In this document: piece after piece, positions 45,002-53,361 of the stretch | Layout: each line of letters opens with the position of its first letter | Numbering within the stretch: the first letter of the stretch is position 1 | Assembly (NCBI RefSeq): GCF_021412625.1 | Contig: NZ_JAKCFI010000001.1 | Coordinates: 186,001-250,000 of the forward strand | From: Myxococcus stipitatus | GTDB taxonomy: Bacteria; Myxococcota; Myxococcia; Myxococcales; Myxococcaceae | Direction: 5' to 3' | Length of the DNA stretch: 64,000 nt | Notes under the pieces: generated by a model | Database searches by the model: none | The model's input: only the letters and a program-made list of their open reading frames with translations | Told to the model about the DNA's origin: nothing | Translations under genes and position numbers: made by a program

Positions 45002-46456
45002 ATGAGGAACACCAGGTCCTGGCTCGCCGCGGTCGCGGCGCTCGCCGTCGTCGCCACCGGTTGTGACAACGACGATGCCCCCGACGCGAAGAAGGTGGCG
45101 GACGTGGCCGCCCGGCGCTCGGCCGAGGCGATGCGCGGTGTCAGCGCCAGCATGAGGACGGCGAGCGGGCTGTCGTCCCTGAAGGGCCTGGAGGACGCGC
45201 TGGCCCGGTTCGGCGCGGGCTTCGAGGGCGTGCCGCTGCCGCAGCTGCCCGCCGGCCAGGAGGGCGCGACGCTGGAGGGCGTGTTCGACGAGGAGGAGAC
45301 GGACGTCCAGGCGGAGCGGTTGGAGAAGTACCTGCGCGAGCGCGTCTTCACCGAGGCGAACGTGGAGTCGACGGATGGGAACTCCACCCTCTTCCGGCTC
45401 GCGGGCGAGCAGGTCTGCACGGATGGCTGGGGCACCGCGGACGCGGGCTGCGTGCGGTTCGTCGACGAGTCCCAGCTGCGGATTCGCGCGACGAGCCTGG
45501 GCGATGACTCCCTCGAGCTGGAGCTGCTCATCGGCGCGAAGCGGGCGGACCCGCTGGCCCTGCGCTTCCTGCCGAAGGATGTCTCGGTGGTGGTCGACCT
45601 GGGTGGGCTGAAGGGCGCCGCCGAGCAGCTGGACCCGCAGATGGCCGCGCTGCTGCCGAGCGTGATGACGGGGCAGGTGGAGCTGAAGGTCACGAAGGCC
45701 GGGGAGGCGCACTGGGTGGTCAGTGGTTCCGTCCTCGAGGCGCTGCGCCTGGAGCTGCCCCTGGAGGGCGGCACCTTCGCGTTCTCCGCGGCGCGGGCGG
45801 CCCCGCTGGTCGAGCTGGAGACGGACGGCGGCGCGAACCGCGCGCGCTTCGCGCTGGACCTGAGCACCACGGAGGTGCGCGTGCCGTATACCGGCCAGGT
45901 CTCGGCGCTGCGTGGCAAGGACTGGACCGTGTCGCTGTCCGGCCTGTCGTACTCCGTCGACGTGACGGAGGGGCAGAAGGACTTCTCCGTGACGCACGTG
46001 GGGTTGGGCGCGGGGCAGAGCTATGTGGGGCTGGGGGCGGACAAGCTCGTCACGCTGGACCTCAACGCGCAGTCGGGCCGGCACTTCGACCTGACGCTGA
46101 CGCAGGATGCGGACGGTCTCCCGCTGGTGAAGGTGCAGCCTGGGTTCGACCTGCTCACGCGCTTCTACCTGGCGCCGCTCCAGGCGGACCCCTCGCTGGA
46201 GATTCCCGCGGCGTACGCGGACGCGACGTACCGGGTGCGGCTCAGCGGCGGCGAGGGTGGCCCGAGCCTGCGCGCGGCTCCCGCCAACGAGGCCACGGGT
46301 TTCCAGGGGGGCCTGGAGGTGGTGACCGGCGAGCTCCAGCTGTCCGCGGGTGACGCGCAGGTGGTGGTCTCCGCGGGGCAGTGCCTGGTGGCCGGGGCCT
46401 CGATTCCCGAGGAGTCGTCCCTGCTGTCGTACCTGCGACAGGGCAGCTGCGAGTAG
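45002..46456 (+). CDS. Lipoprotein of unknown function
   Basis: 484 residues. ATG with AAGGAG upstream; lipoprotein signal AAVAALAVVATGC. The first 100 mature residues are helical and charged; the rest is beta-rich (LELELLIGAKRADPL, VVVDLGGLKGAAEQL, ELKVTKAGEAHWVVSGSV, DLTLTQDADGLPLV) without known motifs, and two Cys near residues 134-141 may form a disulfide. No family is recognised. A double palindrome lies upstream and an intrinsic terminator downstream, so it appears to be a single-gene unit under its own control. Confidence 0.72.
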   Translation: MRNTRSWLAAVAALAVVATGCDNDDAPDAKKVADVAARRSAEAMRGVSASMRTASGLSSLKGLEDALARFGAGFEGVPLPQLPAGQEGATLEGVFDEEETDVQAERLEKYLRERVFTEANVESTDGNSTLFRLAGEQVCTDGWGTADAGCVRFVDESQLRIRATSLGDDSLELELLIGAKRADPLALRFLPKDVSVVVDLGGLKGAAEQLDPQMAALLPSVMTGQVELKVTKAGEAHWVVSGSVLEALRLELPLEGGTFAFSAARAAPLVELETDGGANRARFALDLSTTEVRVPYTGQVSALRGKDWTVSLSGLSYSVDVTEGQKDFSVTHVGLGAGQSYVGLGADKLVTLDLNAQSGRHFDLTLTQDADGLPLVKVQPGFDLLTRFYLAPLQADPSLEIPAAYADATYRVRLSGGEGGPSLRAAPANEATGFQGGLEVVTGELQLSAGDAQVVVSAGQCLVAGASIPEESSLLSYLRQGSCE

Positions 46457-46472
46457 TCCGTCGCGGCCGTGC

Positions 46473-46518
46473 GAGGGGGCCGTGCCCATTCCAAGGGGGC
46501 GCGGCCCCCTCCTCTTTT
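46473..46518 (+). terminator. Intrinsic terminator
   Basis: Perfect 10-bp stem GAGGGGGCCG (46473-46482) with CGGCCCCCTC (46502-46511), followed by CTCTTTTG. It ends the lipoprotein transcript 16 bases after the stop. Confidence 0.7.
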
Positions 46519-46715
46519 GTGCGAGGGGCCCCATCCAGCCCGCGTTCCGCGCGCCGGGATCGATGCACAGGCGTTGCGCGCCCTTCGTCCACGCTCGCCA
46601 CGTCGGCGGGGCATGCCGCATCGCGGCGCGCGGGACGCGATGAGGAGAGGCGACCAAGTTTCGGTATGCTTTCCCGTGGCCACGATGCGTGCCGTGGCCC
46701 TCCGGGGGGCGTGCC

Positions 46716-48035
46716 ATGCGGAGTGTCTCGCCTTGGTTGTCGGCGGTGCGAATGGGCGTCGTGTGGAGCGTCTGTCTCTGGTCTGGCGCGAGCCATTCGC
46801 TCGAGCGGACGCTGACGCTCCATGGCGACACGGGCGCCTTCGCGCTCTTCCATCCCGATGACCTCGCCCACCATGGAAGCGAGCCCCAGCGGTGGCCCTG
46901 GCTCGCGTTCTCCGTCCAGCCGGACCTGGAGGCGGGGAGGCTCGTCTGCTTCGAGAGCACGCTCGAGGGGCCGCTCCGGTTTCGTGTCACGCAAGGGGGG
47001 CTGACGGCTCGGGAGAAGCGGTGGAAGCACGGCGCGTGGACGTTCCGCCTCGAGGTGACGCATGGGCGGGTGTTGCTCGACGGCGCGGAGCGACTGCCCC
47101 ATGGCGAACGGCCCGAGCCGCTCCCTCCCGACGAGGACCCGCGCTGGCTGCCCATCCCCAATGGCCGCTATCGGGTGACGGTCCAGTCCGTCCTCTGGAC
47201 CAAGGAGCCGGGGGCGCTGACGCCCGACGGCGCGCCTTCGGAGCGGGCGCTGCCGGCCTTCGTGATTCGACTCGAGCCCGTGGAGGACTTCGGCAAGGTC
47301 CCGGCGCGTGGCACCATGCCCCGCTTCGGTTTCACCACGGCGCCGCCGACGGCGCAGGTGCCCAGCGCCGCGTCCGGTTCCCGGTTCGACGAGTGGCGCG
47401 CCTCCATGCCCACGCGCGCGCAGCGCGTCGCGGTCCTCGTGGAGCCGGAGCTGCCCGTGGTGCCCGCCTTCGACGCGACGTGGACGCTGGCGCCCGACGT
47501 CGCCTCGGCCCTGCTCTCCGACGTTCCCGGCAAGGGCATCAAGCCTCGCTATGTCGTCGTCGTCCCCTCGATGACGCGCGCGCGTGTCGGCGTGCTGGCC
47601 TCGGTGGGGACGGTGCCCGGCGCGTCCGGCGGCGAGCCCGGGCGGGTGAACTTCAACGCGGACGCGCTCGTCCTGCTCAAGGACCTCCAGCAGGTGGGGA
47701 CACGCCTGCTCGCCACGGTGGAGCCGTTCGAGCGTCCCAAGGGCCTGGTGTCTTCCGAGGAATTGACGGCGCTCCGGGCCGCCTTCGCTGGCTACGCCGC
47801 CGGGAGTCCCGCCTACCGGCGGCGCCCGTTCTCCGCCTTCGAGGCCCAGGCGTTCCGGGAGATGGACTCCCCGGAAGGGATGTCCCATTTCCTGCTCCAC
47901 CATGTCGCGATGCCCTCCACCACGCGCTGGGAGCTCTTGCTGCTCCCGAACGCGGAGCGGTTGCGGCGGGTGCGCGCGCTGCTCGCCACGGAGGGGGCCG
48001 TGGAGCGGGGCGTGGCGCGAGGCGCGGAGCCCTAG
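46716..48035 (+). CDS. Exported protein of unknown function
   Basis: 439 residues from the ATG at 46716, which has a G-rich ribosome site and starts a signal peptide (RMGVVWSVCLWSGASHS). An in-frame GTG at 46689 is the alternative. The mature N-terminal 130 residues are a beta-rich unit (LTLHGDTGAFALFHPDDLA, LAFSVQPDLEAGRLVCFES, WTFRLEVTHGRVLLDG, LPIPNGRYRVTVQSVLW). No known domain. It ends tail to tail with the dehydratase gene, the two stops overlapping in a shared CTAG, so it is not part of that operon. Confidence 0.65.
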   Translation: MRSVSPWLSAVRMGVVWSVCLWSGASHSLERTLTLHGDTGAFALFHPDDLAHHGSEPQRWPWLAFSVQPDLEAGRLVCFESTLEGPLRFRVTQGGLTAREKRWKHGAWTFRLEVTHGRVLLDGAERLPHGERPEPLPPDEDPRWLPIPNGRYRVTVQSVLWTKEPGALTPDGAPSERALPAFVIRLEPVEDFGKVPARGTMPRFGFTTAPPTAQVPSAASGSRFDEWRASMPTRAQRVAVLVEPELPVVPAFDATWTLAPDVASALLSDVPGKGIKPRYVVVVPSMTRARVGVLASVGTVPGASGGEPGRVNFNADALVLLKDLQQVGTRLLATVEPFERPKGLVSSEELTALRAAFAGYAAGSPAYRRRPFSAFEAQAFREMDSPEGMSHFLLHHVAMPSTTRWELLLLPNAERLRRVRALLATEGAVERGVARGAEP

Positions 48036-49933
48036 TGGGAGCGCTGGGGCAGGTCCTCCACCCGGATGCCCAGCGCCCGGCTGTGCCAGTCGAAGGTCAG
48101 TCGCTGGCCCGCCTCCCGCCAGTCGAAGGACACGCGTCCACGTTCCCGGGAATGCACCTGGAGGTGGACCCCCGCGCGTGTGTCGGAGCGCGTGCACGCG
48201 CCGACGTCCGGGAACACGAAGGCCACGGCGTCCCGCACGGCGGCTCCCAGGTGGACGAGGTCGAAGCGCGCCCCTTCCCGGACCTCCCGCGACGGTGGAG
48301 GGTGGGGCTCGAGGATGTGCTGAGGGCCCGCGCGGCGTCGCGTCAGCCTTCCGGGAGCGCCGGCCAGATGCAGCAGGGGACCGCCAGTGGCCTTGCGGAA
48401 GAAGTAGGGCACGTCGAGCCGCTGGAGGTGTTCGCGCTCCTCCACGCTGAAGCCGTCCGCGTGGCGGCGGCGCTGCCGACCCCGGGGCTCCGGGGCGAGC
48501 AATTGGTCGTCGAGGGCCGCGACGTAGTCCGCGGTGGCCTTGACCAGCACCCGGACGTGATGCGCGGGGACGGCGTCGCGCAGGAAGCTGGTGATTCGTG
48601 GACGCTGCATCAAGAGCAGCGCCCACAGGTCGAACATGCCTCGCAGGTACGCGGTCAGATAGGCACCGAAGCCGACGTTCCCTCGCGTATCGCCGATGAC
48701 GGAGCGCGCCTCCAGGCGGCCCCAGGCCGCGCGCCTGCGCCGGAGCTGGAGGCGCCGCGCCGGTGTCTCGAAGAAGCAGGCCGACGGGCCATCCGCGTCG
48801 CACCAACGGGGGAGTCGCTCGAGCCCGACATGGTGGTTGCCATGCTCCCGCACATCGGAGACGAGCCCGGTCTCCGGCAGGCGTCGCAGCGGCGCGAAGT
48901 ACAGCTCCAGGTCCACCGGGTAGAGCCGGGCGCGAGGGGCCTCGCGTCGACGTCCCACGAGCAGGTTGCCCGCGTAAAGGTCCGCGACACCCAGCGCGAA
49001 GCACGCGGCGCTCAGCGCGCCCGCGTCATGCCAGAAGCGTTTCGCCGCGCGCGGCGACAGCTTGCACCCGGCGAGCCTCCATCCATGGGCCGACCGCAGC
49101 GTGCCCCACTGCCGGGGGCGCTCCACCCATTCGTGCCAGCCGTAGTCACGACGGTCCGCGCCGCGCCCCGTGAAGACGCGCAGCGTGGGCAGGCGGATGG
49201 GGCCCGCCGCGGGGGGCAGGGCGTTGAGCAGCTCGAAGAGCGACCCCCTCCGTCCGTCACGGCTCCTCCCCAGGAAGAGAGCCTCGCCCCCAGCGGGGCG
49301 TGGCTTGTAGGCCACCGCGCCTCCCCGCCGGAAGCGCACGCGCAGGACGCTCTGTCTGCCGTTGTGCGTCTCGTCGGGATTCGTCCACAGCCCCACCACG
49401 GGGCCGGTATAGCCCTGCTTCCGGAAGACGCCCGCGCGGACGTCGCGGGCCAGGCGCTCCATGAAGGTGGTGAGGAAGGTCCGGAAGCCCTCGTGGAGGA
49501 TGCGCAGCGCCGGGGGTGGCGTGGCCGTCCGTGCGAGCGCGCACAACGTGAAGCTCTCGCGCAGCAACGCGCCGAACAGGTCGGCGTTCGAGACGCGCAG
49601 GACGCTCCGGGTGACCAGTCCCGCATGGCGTCGCGCGAGGGACTGACACCAGTGGCCCAGGGACTCCACCTGCTCCAGCAGGGGCTGGAAGGCCGGGAGC
49701 GCCAGCGAGTCCTCCAGGCGCGCCGCGTCGTCATGCCCGGAGAATCGGCGCGATGGGAGGAGCACGCCGTCGGGGCCCTCCTCGACCACGGGAGGGAACA
49801 GCCCGGCGCCCCGGCCGCGACGGACCGCCTCGACGAGCGCGCGAGCGTGGGAGGGCAGCGTGACGCCCCGCGCGCGGCGCCGCCCGGGCATCACCCACAA
49901 CAGGTCTGCTCCCGCCCTCTTCGGAGGTTTCAT
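48032..49933 (-). CDS. Stand-alone lanthipeptide dehydratase domain (DUF4135), no LanC cyclase domain
   Basis: 633 residues. This matches the N-terminal dehydratase half of class II lanthipeptide synthetases (LanM, about 1000 residues) but ends where the LanC cyclase would begin. Kinase-like active-site features are visible: Lys210 in AVAYKPRP, ETHNGRQSVLRVRF before it, GVADLYAGNLLVG with Asp318 and Asn323, and YPVDLELYF with Asp341 and Glu343. The position that is His in the D-L-H-x-x-N of well-studied LanM enzymes is Tyr320 here. LanM dehydratases phosphorylate Ser/Thr of a precursor peptide and eliminate the phosphate. It lies 97 bases downstream of a small Ser/Thr/Cys-tailed peptide gene, its likely substrate. 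Confidence 0.88.
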   Translation of the reverse strand: MKPPKRAGADLLWVMPGRRRARGVTLPSHARALVEAVRRGRGAGLFPPVVEEGPDGVLLPSRRFSGHDDAARLEDSLALPAFQPLLEQVESLGHWCQSLARRHAGLVTRSVLRVSNADLFGALLRESFTLCALARTATPPPALRILHEGFRTFLTTFMERLARDVRAGVFRKQGYTGPVVGLWTNPDETHNGRQSVLRVRFRRGGAVAYKPRPAGGEALFLGRSRDGRRGSLFELLNALPPAAGPIRLPTLRVFTGRGADRRDYGWHEWVERPRQWGTLRSAHGWRLAGCKLSPRAAKRFWHDAGALSAACFALGVADLYAGNLLVGRRREAPRARLYPVDLELYFAPLRRLPETGLVSDVREHGNHHVGLERLPRWCDADGPSACFFETPARRLQLRRRRAAWGRLEARSVIGDTRGNVGFGAYLTAYLRGMFDLWALLLMQRPRITSFLRDAVPAHHVRVLVKATADYVAALDDQLLAPEPRGRQRRRHADGFSVEEREHLQRLDVPYFFRKATGGPLLHLAGAPGRLTRRRAGPQHILEPHPPPSREVREGARFDLVHLGAAVRDAVAFVFPDVGACTRSDTRAGVHLQVHSRERGRVSFDWREAGQRLTFDWHSRALGIRVEDLPQRSH

Positions 49934-49948
49934 TTGCCCTGAAATAGA

Positions 49949-49981
49949 CAGGCGCGAACCGACAGGGTCGATTCGCGCCTG
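49949..49981 (-). terminator. Hairpin between precursor peptide gene and dehydratase gene
   Basis: Arms CAGGCGCGAA (49949-49958) and TTCGCGCCTG (49972-49981) pair perfectly, with four more pairs (CGAC/GTCG) inside after one mismatch. On the minus strand the stem is followed by TCTATTTC. It can act as a leaky terminator that gives more peptide transcript than enzyme transcript, a usual arrangement in lanthipeptide operons. Confidence 0.7.
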
Positions 49982-50030
49982 CCTTCACGTGGGAAACACG
50001 GTGGCAGGAGCCACCGCGTTCCATGCCGTC

Positions 50031-50186
50031 CTAGACGCAGTAGATGTACCGACTACAGGTGGCGCGACCCTTGGTGGAGAGGGGAAGGGTGGTCTTCTCC
50101 ATCGCCTGCATGAGCTGCGTCAGCTTCTGCTTGGCTTGCTTCGACGACCGGGCGTTCTTGGGCTTCGTCTTCTTCGCGGCAGCCAT
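50031..50186 (-). CDS. Candidate RiPP (lanthipeptide-like) precursor peptide
   Basis: 51 residues, ATG at 50186-50184 with a strong GGAGGAG ribosome site five bases upstream. The leader-like N-terminal part is Lys/Ala/Gln-rich and helical (AAAKKTKPKN, then SKQAKQKLTQLMQAMEK). The last 20 residues look like a core: Thr32, Thr33, Ser37, Thr38, Thr43 and Ser45 can be dehydrated, and Cys44 and Cys50 could form thioethers; the end is ATCSRYIYCV. The gene sits between a JmjC-type cupin gene and a DUF4135 dehydratase gene on the same strand, with a hairpin after it. I do not recognise a named precursor family. An alternative reading is a small basic DNA-binding protein, but the Cys/Ser/Thr tail and setting argue for a precursor. 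Confidence 0.78.
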   Translation of the reverse strand: MAAAKKTKPKNARSSKQAKQKLTQLMQAMEKTTLPLSTKGRATCSRYIYCV

Positions 50187-50273
50187 GTCACTCCTCCGTC
50201 GTGTTGGATGGACAGCTCACATAGCGTGGGCTCTCATGTTGAAATCGTCAATCGCTGATTTTCGTGTGAAACT
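50187..50273 (-). promoter_or_regulatory. AT-rich spacer upstream of the precursor peptide gene
   Basis: This 87-base gap between the JmjC-cupin stop and the peptide ATG is much richer in A+T than its surroundings. On the minus strand it contains TTGACG (50251-50246), a good -35 match, but no convincing -10 at 16-18 bases; the nearest is TATGTG at 22 bases. It may carry a separate promoter for the peptide. Confidence 0.35.
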
Positions 50274-51590
50274 TTATATTCGGGTGATGGCGCGACAGGC
50301 GTGAAGCTTTTCCAGGACACTGCGCAGCCCTTCACGCGTTGCGGCAATCCTGCTGTGTGTGTGTCTTGTCTGAGGGCCCTTCGGGAAGGGGGCGAGCAGC
50401 GCGCCGACGTGGGCCTCGCGTCCCGAGGCCAGCGTGTCGAAGAACCGGACGAGCTCCCTCCCTCCACCCGAGCCATGCCAGACATGGCCGTTGGCGGCGC
50501 AACTCCAGGCGCCCGCCTTGCCCGGTTCGAAGAGGATGGGGGCCCCTGGTTCGCCACGGATGCGCGCGCCGTCCTCGAGCCGTTCGATGGGGCCGGGGGG
50601 CGGCACGGGCTCGAAGCCTCCGGCGGAGACACGTTTGAGCCACGCGGCCTGGATGTTGAGCCGTGATTCGCGTGGGCGGCTCGCGTCACGGAAGACGCCG
50701 AGCGCCTCGGTGAAGGCGGAGGGCAGGGTGGTCGGCAGGCGGCCGTCCCGGGTGAGCGCGCCGCGCTCGAGCAGGGGGGACTGCATCCGACGGCTTCGCG
50801 CCACGCGGGGCGCGGGGGGCTCCTCGGCCAGCGAGCCCAGCACGTCCTGCACGGAATAGAGGGGCTGGTGCTCGGTGATGGGGATGCCGATGTTCAGGCT
50901 GGTGGTGACCTGGTCTCCGACGCTTTCGCCCACGTGGTAGTAGGTCGAGGGCCAGTAGAGGATGTCGCCGGGTTCGACCTCGGCCGCGAAGGACGTCGCG
51001 AGATAGGGCGCATAGTCGAGCACCGTGGAGACGTCCTCCTTCCAGGGCCGCTGCTTCCAGAACCGCATCCGCTTGCGCCCGCGCAGGGCGAAGAGGAACG
51101 TGGTGAAGCGGTCCAGGTGGACGCCCACGGGGCTGTGCTCGTAGTTCCCGTGGAAGAGCGTGGTGATGCCTCCCGTGAGGGGCAGGCCCACGCGGCGCCA
51201 CAGCTCTCCGAAGAAGGCACGCTCCTGGGACCACAGCTGGAAGCCCGAGGCGTGGAGCAGGGAGATGATGAGGGCATATCGCCGGGGGCCGAGCGTGGGC
51301 GCGAGCCTGGCGTCATACCCCTCCAGCGAGCCATCCTCGGGCCTCGGGAGCCACGGTCCGAGGCCGTGCTGCTTCAGCTTCTCGACGGTGACGGTGACAT
51401 TGGCGCGGGCCCCCGGTGCGTCCGGGTGCTCCAGGTGGCGGCGGGCCGCAGAGGTGGCTGCCTCGAAGATGGCCTCGCGCGTGAACGGCGCCTGGGAAGG
51501 CTGGCGGTACAGCACGGGCTTCCGGTTCCAGTAGCGTCTGACGAAGACATCCCAGTCGAAGCGCGTGGCGACGTCGATGGTGCTGGGCAT
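50274..51590 (-). CDS. JmjC/cupin-type putative Fe(II)/2-oxoglutarate oxygenase
   Basis: 438 residues. The ATG at 51590 lies two bases after the TGA of the upstream cupin gene (TGA-CC-ATG), so the two are translationally coupled. N-terminal DWDVFVRRYWNRKPVLYR is typical of cupin-8/ROXA-like JmjC proteins. The metal triad is intact: His158 and Asp160 in VGVHLDRFTTFLFALRG, His219 in GDILYWPSTYYHVGES. The C-terminal 200 residues form the winged-helix-like tail seen in such enzymes. Relatives hydroxylate ribosomal proteins or RiPP residues; here the nearest peptide substrate would be the product of the next gene. No signal peptide; cytoplasmic. Confidence 0.85.
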   Translation of the reverse strand: MPSTIDVATRFDWDVFVRRYWNRKPVLYRQPSQAPFTREAIFEAATSAARRHLEHPDAPGARANVTVTVEKLKQHGLGPWLPRPEDGSLEGYDARLAPTLGPRRYALIISLLHASGFQLWSQERAFFGELWRRVGLPLTGGITTLFHGNYEHSPVGVHLDRFTTFLFALRGRKRMRFWKQRPWKEDVSTVLDYAPYLATSFAAEVEPGDILYWPSTYYHVGESVGDQVTTSLNIGIPITEHQPLYSVQDVLGSLAEEPPAPRVARSRRMQSPLLERGALTRDGRLPTTLPSAFTEALGVFRDASRPRESRLNIQAAWLKRVSAGGFEPVPPPGPIERLEDGARIRGEPGAPILFEPGKAGAWSCAANGHVWHGSGGGRELVRFFDTLASGREAHVGALLAPFPKGPQTRHTHSRIAATREGLRSVLEKLHACRAITRI

Positions 51591-51592
51591 GG

Positions 51593-52771
51593 TCAACCTT
51601 CCTCCCCGGTGACGACCTCGAGCCCGCGCAGCTGGTGCAGTCGGTTCAGCACCGCGCGCAGCTCGGCTCGCGCGGCGCCGCGCTTCGCGAGGCCGCACAG
51701 GGACGCCACGCTGTGCGGCCCGGCCTCTTCCAGCGAGGTGAGCAGGCGCCGCCCACAGGTGCCGCCCAGGCCCGCGAAGGCATGGCCGTGCAGGGCCCAG
51801 ATCCACGGGCCCTCCCGTTCCTTCAAGCGGATGAGGTTGCCCTGGAGGCGACCTCTCACGCGCTGGTCATCCCGCAAGGGCTCCGGGTTGGCGGGCGCGG
51901 GCGCGGGCTCCAGGGCGCAGGCGCTCACGCGACGTGCCCAGACGATGCGCAGGGCCCGGGGCAGGTCGGGGTCCCGCGTCAGCGCGTGCAGTGTCTCCGC
52001 GGTCTGCTCCAGGAAGGGGACGCGCTGGCCGGCGGCGGTGAATGGCAGGTAGGGGACGCGCTCGTCGTGCTCCAGGCGTCCCTCCAGCATGGAGAGCAGC
52101 ACGTCCCGCACCGCGTCCGTGGAGGCGCCGCCCTGGACGGGTATACCGAGCCGGAGCGCCAGGCAGTCGTCCAGGGACTCCAAGCGGTGCGAATGGCTGG
52201 AGGGAACGTGGAGCAGCTCACCAGGACGCAGCTCGAACACCTCGCCCTCCGCGTCCTCCCAGACGCGGACCCGCAGCGTCCCGTGGAGGACGAGCAGCAG
52301 CAGCGCGTGGTGGCCGCGACGCGCGAGGTCTGGGGGCGGGCGGCGGGCGCGGCCCAGGAGCAGCTCGCAGCCCACGGGGAGCACGGGAACGCCGACACGC
52401 TCCAGCAGGCCCTGGAGGAGTCCGCGCGTGGCGTCCCAGAGCGCGAAGTCGAGCAGGAAGGGCTGCTCGATGGACAGCTCGAAGTCCTGTCCATCCAGGC
52501 GTCCGGCCGCGCGGCGCAGGTAGTCCCCCGCGCTCGAGTCCTCCTCCCCCGGGAGCAGGGTCCCTGGCCCGGTGAGCTGTCCATCCTCCACGTGGAAGCG
52601 GACGTCGGGGAGCATCCGGAACCGGGTGCCGAAGCGGAAGGGCGCGCAGGCCGCGATGACGTTGCGGAAGGTGGCCTGGGGCGGGAGCACCGGCTTCGAG
52701 AGGGCCAGGCGCGCGGGAGCTCGCTCCCAGTGGCGACGCACGAAAGGATTCCAATCCACCGCGCTGCTCAT
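51593..52771 (-). CDS. Degenerate JmjC/cupin paralogue, probably non-catalytic
   Basis: 392 residues. It shares layout with the neighbouring cupin: N-terminal DWNPFVRRHWERAPARLAL and a cupin core. Aligned on the strand that carries the metal ligands (VHLDRFTTFLFALRG in the neighbour), it reads ARRGHHALLLLVLHG, so the His and Asp of the HxD motif are Arg and Gly; only the distal His (GELLHVPSSHSHRLES) remains. It is therefore probably a pseudo-enzyme: a partner, a peptide-binding subunit or a decayed copy. It starts 11 bases after the DUF6624 gene with GGAG at good spacing. Confidence 0.8.
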   Translation of the reverse strand: MSSAVDWNPFVRRHWERAPARLALSKPVLPPQATFRNVIAACAPFRFGTRFRMLPDVRFHVEDGQLTGPGTLLPGEEDSSAGDYLRRAAGRLDGQDFELSIEQPFLLDFALWDATRGLLQGLLERVGVPVLPVGCELLLGRARRPPPDLARRGHHALLLLVLHGTLRVRVWEDAEGEVFELRPGELLHVPSSHSHRLESLDDCLALRLGIPVQGGASTDAVRDVLLSMLEGRLEHDERVPYLPFTAAGQRVPFLEQTAETLHALTRDPDLPRALRIVWARRVSACALEPAPAPANPEPLRDDQRVRGRLQGNLIRLKEREGPWIWALHGHAFAGLGGTCGRRLLTSLEEAGPHSVASLCGLAKRGAARAELRAVLNRLHQLRGLEVVTGEEG

Positions 52772-52782
52772 CGCTGCTCCGG

Positions 52783-53361
52783 TCAGGAAGTCGGGAAGCG
52801 CTGTCTGAGCCTGCGAGCGTAGAGGCTCAGCGAGGACAGCTCCATCCGTTTCCGCCTTGCGTCGACCGTGTCTGGCTTTTCGAGGGGATAGGGGACGAGC
52901 TCTCCATCCACTTCGCGGAACTTCGTTCCGTAGAGCTGTTTCTTTCCAGCTCGGACTCGGATGGCGTCGGTGAGATAGGCCACCTGACGCAGGGGGACAT
53001 CACCTCGCGAGGCCGCGTCCTGGAGCATGCGCAGACAGCGTCGCTGGAAGTGAATCGCGCAGGTGGAGTGCTGGACGAGGCGGCACGCGGCCTCGGAGGC
53101 GGCGGCTCCCACGAGCGTGCGTCCAGGCCAGCCGTGCTCGGCCAGGACCTCTCGGAGCCAGGCGATGCCCGCCGCGTCGAGGGCCTCCAATTGACGCGCG
53201 ACTGCTGAGTCTCGGAATCGCGAGGCGACCCAGGCCTCCCTCAGCGCGCCGTCGAGGCGGTCGAAGCGCAGGAGCTGGTCACGGAGCGCGCGCCCCGTTC
53301 GGGTGAGCGTCTGCTGGCGTCGGGGGGAGTCCTTGCCGGTGCGTGAGCCGTGTCTGGCCAT
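52783..53361 (-). CDS. DUF6624-like protein
   Basis: 192 residues, cytoplasmic. The middle part matches the pattern of DUF6624 proteins: LREVLAEHGWPGRTLVG, then EAACRLVQHSTCAIHFQRRCLRML, then VAYLTDAIRVRAGKKQLYGTKF. The function of this family is not known to me. It is the first gene of the minus-strand run DUF6624, cupin, cupin, peptide and dehydratase, with only 11 bases to the next gene, so a role in the peptide system is plausible: for example transport, immunity or modification. The ribosome site at its ATG is weak (GGGCG). Confidence 0.75.
   Translation of the reverse strand: MARHGSRTGKDSPRRQQTLTRTGRALRDQLLRFDRLDGALREAWVASRFRDSAVARQLEALDAAGIAWLREVLAEHGWPGRTLVGAAASEAACRLVQHSTCAIHFQRRCLRMLQDAASRGDVPLRQVAYLTDAIRVRAGKKQLYGTKFREVDGELVPYPLEKPDTVDARRKRMELSSLSLYARRLRQRFPTS

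Noticed and set aside
50044-50304. 86-codon plus-strand frame over the precursor peptide
   Set aside because: Antisense to the peptide gene, no ribosome site, and the peptide frame has a strong one.
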